A stretch of 64,000 bases of DNA from Zychaea mexicana (lineage: Eukaryota; Mucoromycota; Mucoromycetes; Mucorales; Lichtheimiaceae), in contig NW_026516694.1 of the NCBI RefSeq assembly GCF_025766255.1, forward strand, positions 1-64,000, in the 5' to 3' direction. The position numbers were made by a program, and so were the translations under genes. Each line of letters starts with the position of its first letter. Within the stretch, counting starts at the first letter, position 1. Below the pieces are notes generated by a model, which saw only the letters and a list, made by a program, of their open reading frames with translations, was not told the DNA's origin and made no database searches. Positions 59,901 to 64,000 of this stretch are shown piece by piece.

Positions 59901-60933
59901 TTGAAAGGCTTTTCTCTAATCGTAAGCGTTGCTCATATATGCACCTCAAGTGCACATATTCATTACTGACGGGCGTGGACCATCATCAACGCCAATTCAA
60001 AATACAATAACATTATGATTTCAAATATGTGTTGAAAGGAGAGCTGAGGAAGCTTTTGAAGGATATAGGATATTTCCTACGACCAACAGAAGCAACAACT
60101 GAAGATAGATATTGAGCCGCTATATATTGCATTTGCCATTTATTAGGCGAAGAAAAGATTCTATTCAAGTACATTGTCGACCGCTTCAACGTTTAAGAGC
60201 TGACTATCAGAATAAAATAGCGTGTCCAAGTATCTTATTATGTAAAACACTGAGCAAAACTTAGTGATACAGACGGTATACTTTACTTGGCCAGGTTACG
60301 TTGTATATGATCTATTAGGAATATTGGAAGTTCAATGTTGGTGTTGTGTACATCTGCCAATTATCAAACTTCTTTTTTTCAGTCACATCCTACGTTAATA
60401 TTTCACGCAGCCTGACTTCATGGTATCATAACACTTCGCCACCGTTTAATACAAGGATCGTGTCCTACTACAGTATATACTGAGATTTCTATCAATCCAG
60501 AAAATGTATATGCTTTCAAATTATTGCGAAAGTCTATAAAGGTTCAGGGTCGAGGTTACAGTGTGCGCAGGCTCTTGTGCTCTCCAAGCCCGGTACTGTT
60601 CTGAAACCCCCTTTCAGCACGACAGCTTCATCATGAATATAGTGTTGTGATTTATATTTTACTGCTTTTTAAAAATGGCCTTGACAACCCTACTTTTCTC
60701 TACGCGGGAATGAAATCTGGTACTTATCCGATGGCATGAGCACAATAATTTAGCATGTAGCATATTTAGGCGAGTAAAAATGCTGGAGCGCATGCATGGG
60801 GCATTATTATGATGCATTGCTATGGTTTCTCGATGAGCGGGAAATCTCTTTTAACTCCTTTCCAGCACCTCTCCAGCAATAAAAAACGTCCCACAACTCT
60901 TTAGTCTAACTCTCCAACATTCCTTTATCCTTC
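56978..60933. other. Long intergenic region, no gene recognised
   Basis: About 4 kb. It contains the upstream region of the His-rich gene, a GC-rich patch at 57990-58045 (CCTCCTCGAGGAAGCCGAG), and AT-rich DNA with short ORFs (57408-57911, 59421-59636, 59597-59821). None has recognisable features. The last ~100 bases are the ENV7-type gene's pyrimidine-rich leader. Confidence 0.5.
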
Positions 60934-62621
60934 ATGTCGATATCATCAGCATTACGAGACACGATTTACGGCGTAACATCATGCTGCTTTCCCAATCCAA
61001 CAATACAAATCAACAAAAAGACGTTTAAAGTGGTTCGACTTCTTGGCGAAGGGTAAATCACTTTTATTATACCTCTTCAGGCTATATACAAAAAGATAGT
61101 ACATGCATATTGACTCCATAGGCAACATAGAGGATACGCTTTCGTTTATCTCGTGCAAGACGTCCCAACCGGTCGTCTTTATGCCCTTAAGAAAATACGC
61201 TGCCCACCGGGCGACCAAGATGCGGTTGCAGATGCCATGCGGGAAGTCGACATGTACCGCATGTTTCAACATGAGAATATTGTTAAAGTTTTGGTAAAAG
61301 ACGTTGAACAAAGTCTCTTCCTCCTCTTCTTATGGTTGAGTATAACCTTATAATTAACTGTATTCGACAATTTTTTTTTGAATGCTATAACAGAATACCA
61401 GTATTACAACAGAAAAGGACGGAACGAAAACTGTCTATATCTTCTTGCCTTATTTTAAGGTAACAGAGATTACATACTGTTTCCTATAATGTAGCCATAT
61501 CTCTAACTAAATGCTGTAAACAGCGTGGCAACTTGCAAGACAATATCAATGCCAACAATTTGAACAAAGCGCATTTTCCCGAACGAGACCTGTTCCGCTT
61601 CTTCCGCAATGTCTGTTACGCCGTCCGTGTACTGCATACATTTCGACTTCCAAGGGTTCCGATGAGAAACAACGACGAAGAAGAATCACCTGCTCTAGAC
61701 ACCGAGAACCAGCGTATGGTCACCATCTCATCGGGTCACACGATGACCCCATCAAAACCGTACCACCACACCAATGGCTATCAACGAACAAAGGATGCCG
61801 AAGAAGCAACAGTGGTTCCCTATGGTAATTTTCCTTATTACCGGTTGATTTTCCCCTATATTTTAGAAACCAAAACAATCTAGCTAATGACAATATATAT
61901 AGCACATCGAGATCTGAAACCCGGCAATATTCTTATTGCAGATGATGGCCAAACGCCGATTTTAACCGACTTTGGATCTATCATGCGAGCGCGCATCACA
62001 GTTAAAACGCGGCAGGATGCGTTAATACAGCAGGTAGTCCTAGAGGGATGCACGATTCAAAGGTAAAAAATGGGTTTATTCATTTATTCTTTGGTTATTA
62101 TTACTAGGATCTCGCTGCAGAACATTCGACAATGGCCTATCGCTCTCCAGAACTATACGATATTCAAAGAGGGACTGAGCTGGATGAAAAAGTGGATATA
62201 TGGGTAAGAAGGAATTTTTGATAGCGCTTATATGTAAAGCAAACAGTAATGAGCTCATAAAATGTGGGTTCTCGTTTGTATGTCTACAGAGCCTCGGATG
62301 TCTATTGTATGCTACTGCCTATGGTCAAAGTCCATTCGAGATGAATACACATGATGTGGGTGGATCAATGTCCCTGGCTGTATTGAATGGACAGTACAAG
62401 TTTCCAGCACAAGGCGATCCATACAGTGATGGACTAAGAGAACTTATCAAATCCATGCTGGTAGTAAATCCGAAGGAACGGGCTGACATACAATCGGTAA
62501 ATAACAATGATAGAAATCAATATATGTTGTAGTTTATGGCATAAACAGTATGTACTAACAATCTTTTGAATACTAGGTCATTGATGAAGTTGATAGGCTT
62601 TTGGAATTTACTTCAGCTTGA
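60934..62621 (+). CDS. NAK-family Ser/Thr kinase of the ENV7/STK16 type
   Basis: Kinases of this class are palmitoylated and sit on vacuole or Golgi membranes. Exons 60934-61052, 61131-61293, 61394-61459, 61524-61824, 61903-62033, 62108-62203, 62290-62496 and 62577-62621 keep phase and give 375 aa. The N-terminus has a Cys pair (SCCFPNP) like STK16. The Gly loop is LLGEGGYAFVYLV, the ATP lysine YALKKIRC, the catalytic loop AHRDLKPGNIL, then LTDFGSIM, STMAYRSPELYD and DIWSLGCLLYATAYGQSPFE. Between helix alphaE and the catalytic loop lies a polar insert of about 65 residues (NDEEESPALDTEN and beyond), longer than in STK16. No C-terminal extension. Confidence 0.92.
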
Positions 62622-64000
62622 TACTCCTTATACTCTTCCGCACATTCTCCTTACCCATTTGGCATATATGTAACCATCGCACCCTCTCCTTTTTGTTTCC
62701 GTTTCCCAACATGCTACTAGTAGTTCCTCTCTCTCGCAACCTCAAATCCATTAGCATTCACTTAGACTCCATAAGTCTTGTTTTAGTTCATATTTTAGAA
62801 TTAAGTACAGATTTTGCATATCATTTCGTATAATCTTATATTATTCTCCATTATTTTCTCTAAATCAATTTTTTTCTACTGAAAAGTACCAATGTGTGTG
62901 CGTGTGTGCGCGCTGCTCATGCGTTACATGTTACGTGTCGATCGTTAACCAACTTTGCAAAACGATTTGCTTGTAAACCGTTTGGAATTGGTCATGCATC
63001 TGAAACGCCGAACTTTGGTCGTGTGATGTATGCAGGTAAATGTGTACTGCTGTTCATTGCTATAAACGTAACAGCGGAAATACACATAAAGATACAAGTG
63101 AGCGGATGTCCTTGACTAGACCGATTAAATGAAAAAAATCTGAGACTTTACAACAGAACTGAAAGGCTAGACCAACAAGTGAATACGACAAAGCTTTTAC
63201 TATGCATAAAGTTATAGTACAAGAATACATGCCATATTTCACTATCAACCGTGCTGTTCTTTGTCTGATATCATGCTTGCAATTCACCGACATTACCTGA
63301 GAGTGCCGAAAAGAGATAGTTTAAAGCGTGAGTATGTTGCCATGCAAAATTACAATAATAGCTACAAAGTTTATAATAAGGTACAGCTACTTTCATATAT
63401 CTATTATTTTTTTGTTCACGTATACTTGCATCGCAAAGCTGACTACCGCTATGATAGTTTAAAAAACGTATTTGTACATAGGTTACTCATTCATCAACAT
63501 GCTTGTCTAAAAAACACGTACAGTAAAATGTTTTCCCTTACTCCACTTCACCACCTCCTTATCTTAAATACAGCAGTGGTTGAGCGCACAGCAACAGATA
63601 AGAAGTTGAAAAACATGTGTTTCGTAGCACATCTAGTACTTAGCGAGCAAAACGCCCTATGCATGCGTTTTCATATGCTTGGATCTGGGAGAGCATTTAT
63701 ATCTGTTATATACTAGGCCAGTCCAAATGGAAAAAATTGCTAGCTCTAACACATAACGCCAACCATTTACTATTTGCTACCACTGATCCACTCCCCTTTA
63801 GGACCATGTCATTCTAGTTTTCGTAAAAAGCTTGCACATGACATGTAATATGATTATCCAACAATCGCGCGAATAGCAATCTATTGATAGAAGAATCCTG
63901 GTCTCCAAATGTAGCAACAAAAAGTGTTACTTTATTACTAAGTGTTACCTCTACTATAATTGGTCAAATGTATACGCAGAGAAGGAAAAGTGTTTACGAT
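62622..64000. other. 3' flank, nothing recognised
   Basis: AT-rich DNA with short ORFs (62894-63115, 63261-63716) that lack recognisable features. The window ends before any further gene. Confidence 0.5.

Noticed and set aside
1..64000. tRNA, rRNA, CRISPR array or bacterial defence system
   Set aside because: I scanned for B-box-like GGTTCGAATCC words and regular spacer arrays and found none in proper context; the gene content is eukaryotic throughout.

Overview
The window is a stretch of nuclear DNA from a filamentous fungus. Many short GT-AG introns, AT-rich intergenic DNA and ordinary fungal housekeeping genes (GUF1, HSP78, RPS14, SCAMP, KIN1-type and ENV7/STK16-type kinases, Zn2Cys6 regulators) show this. 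The repeat content and one orphan gene family look like those of Mucoromycota, probably Mucorales. That assignment comes from memory of those genomes, not from a search.

Region 1 (about 1-20 kb) is accessory and repeat-rich. It holds a nearly intact Mutator-like DNA transposon (1793-5064) with terminal inverted repeats and a plausible target duplication. Its single gene joins a MULE transposase to an OTU cysteine protease once two short introns are removed. Next come a decayed transposase of a second family (5547-9113), an orphan gene with at least six exons of a lineage-expanded type (10634-12681), a GGTTCG-rich inverted-repeat element (12705-13710), a small gene interrupted by one in-frame TAG (17496-17993), and an orphan multi-exon gene (19143-20093).

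Region 2 (21-30.5 kb) is a conserved block. GUF1 and HSP78 are transcribed divergently from a 131-bp intergenic region that contains a perfect three-unit heat-shock element. Both products are mitochondrial. A SCAMP gene follows on the minus strand.

Region 3 (30.5-39 kb) is gene-poor. It has a 509-bp tandem duplication, a 5'-truncated frequenin/NCS-1-like gene with an 11-nt microexon and a GC-AG intron, and RPS14, whose first coding exon is only the ATG.

Region 4 (39-57 kb) is gene-dense and regulatory: two Zn2Cys6 factors, a KIN1/MARK-type kinase with a KA1 tail, a small GNAT acetyltransferase, a caleosin-like protein with a long repetitive N-terminus, and a large His/Cys/Gln-rich protein. 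Region 5 (57-64 kb) is mostly non-coding apart from an ENV7/STK16-type kinase.

Exon boundaries were found by hand from splice signals, reading-frame phase and family knowledge. Where phases add up over the whole gene I give a protein length; elsewhere boundaries are approximate. I saw no tRNA, rRNA or CRISPR-like array.
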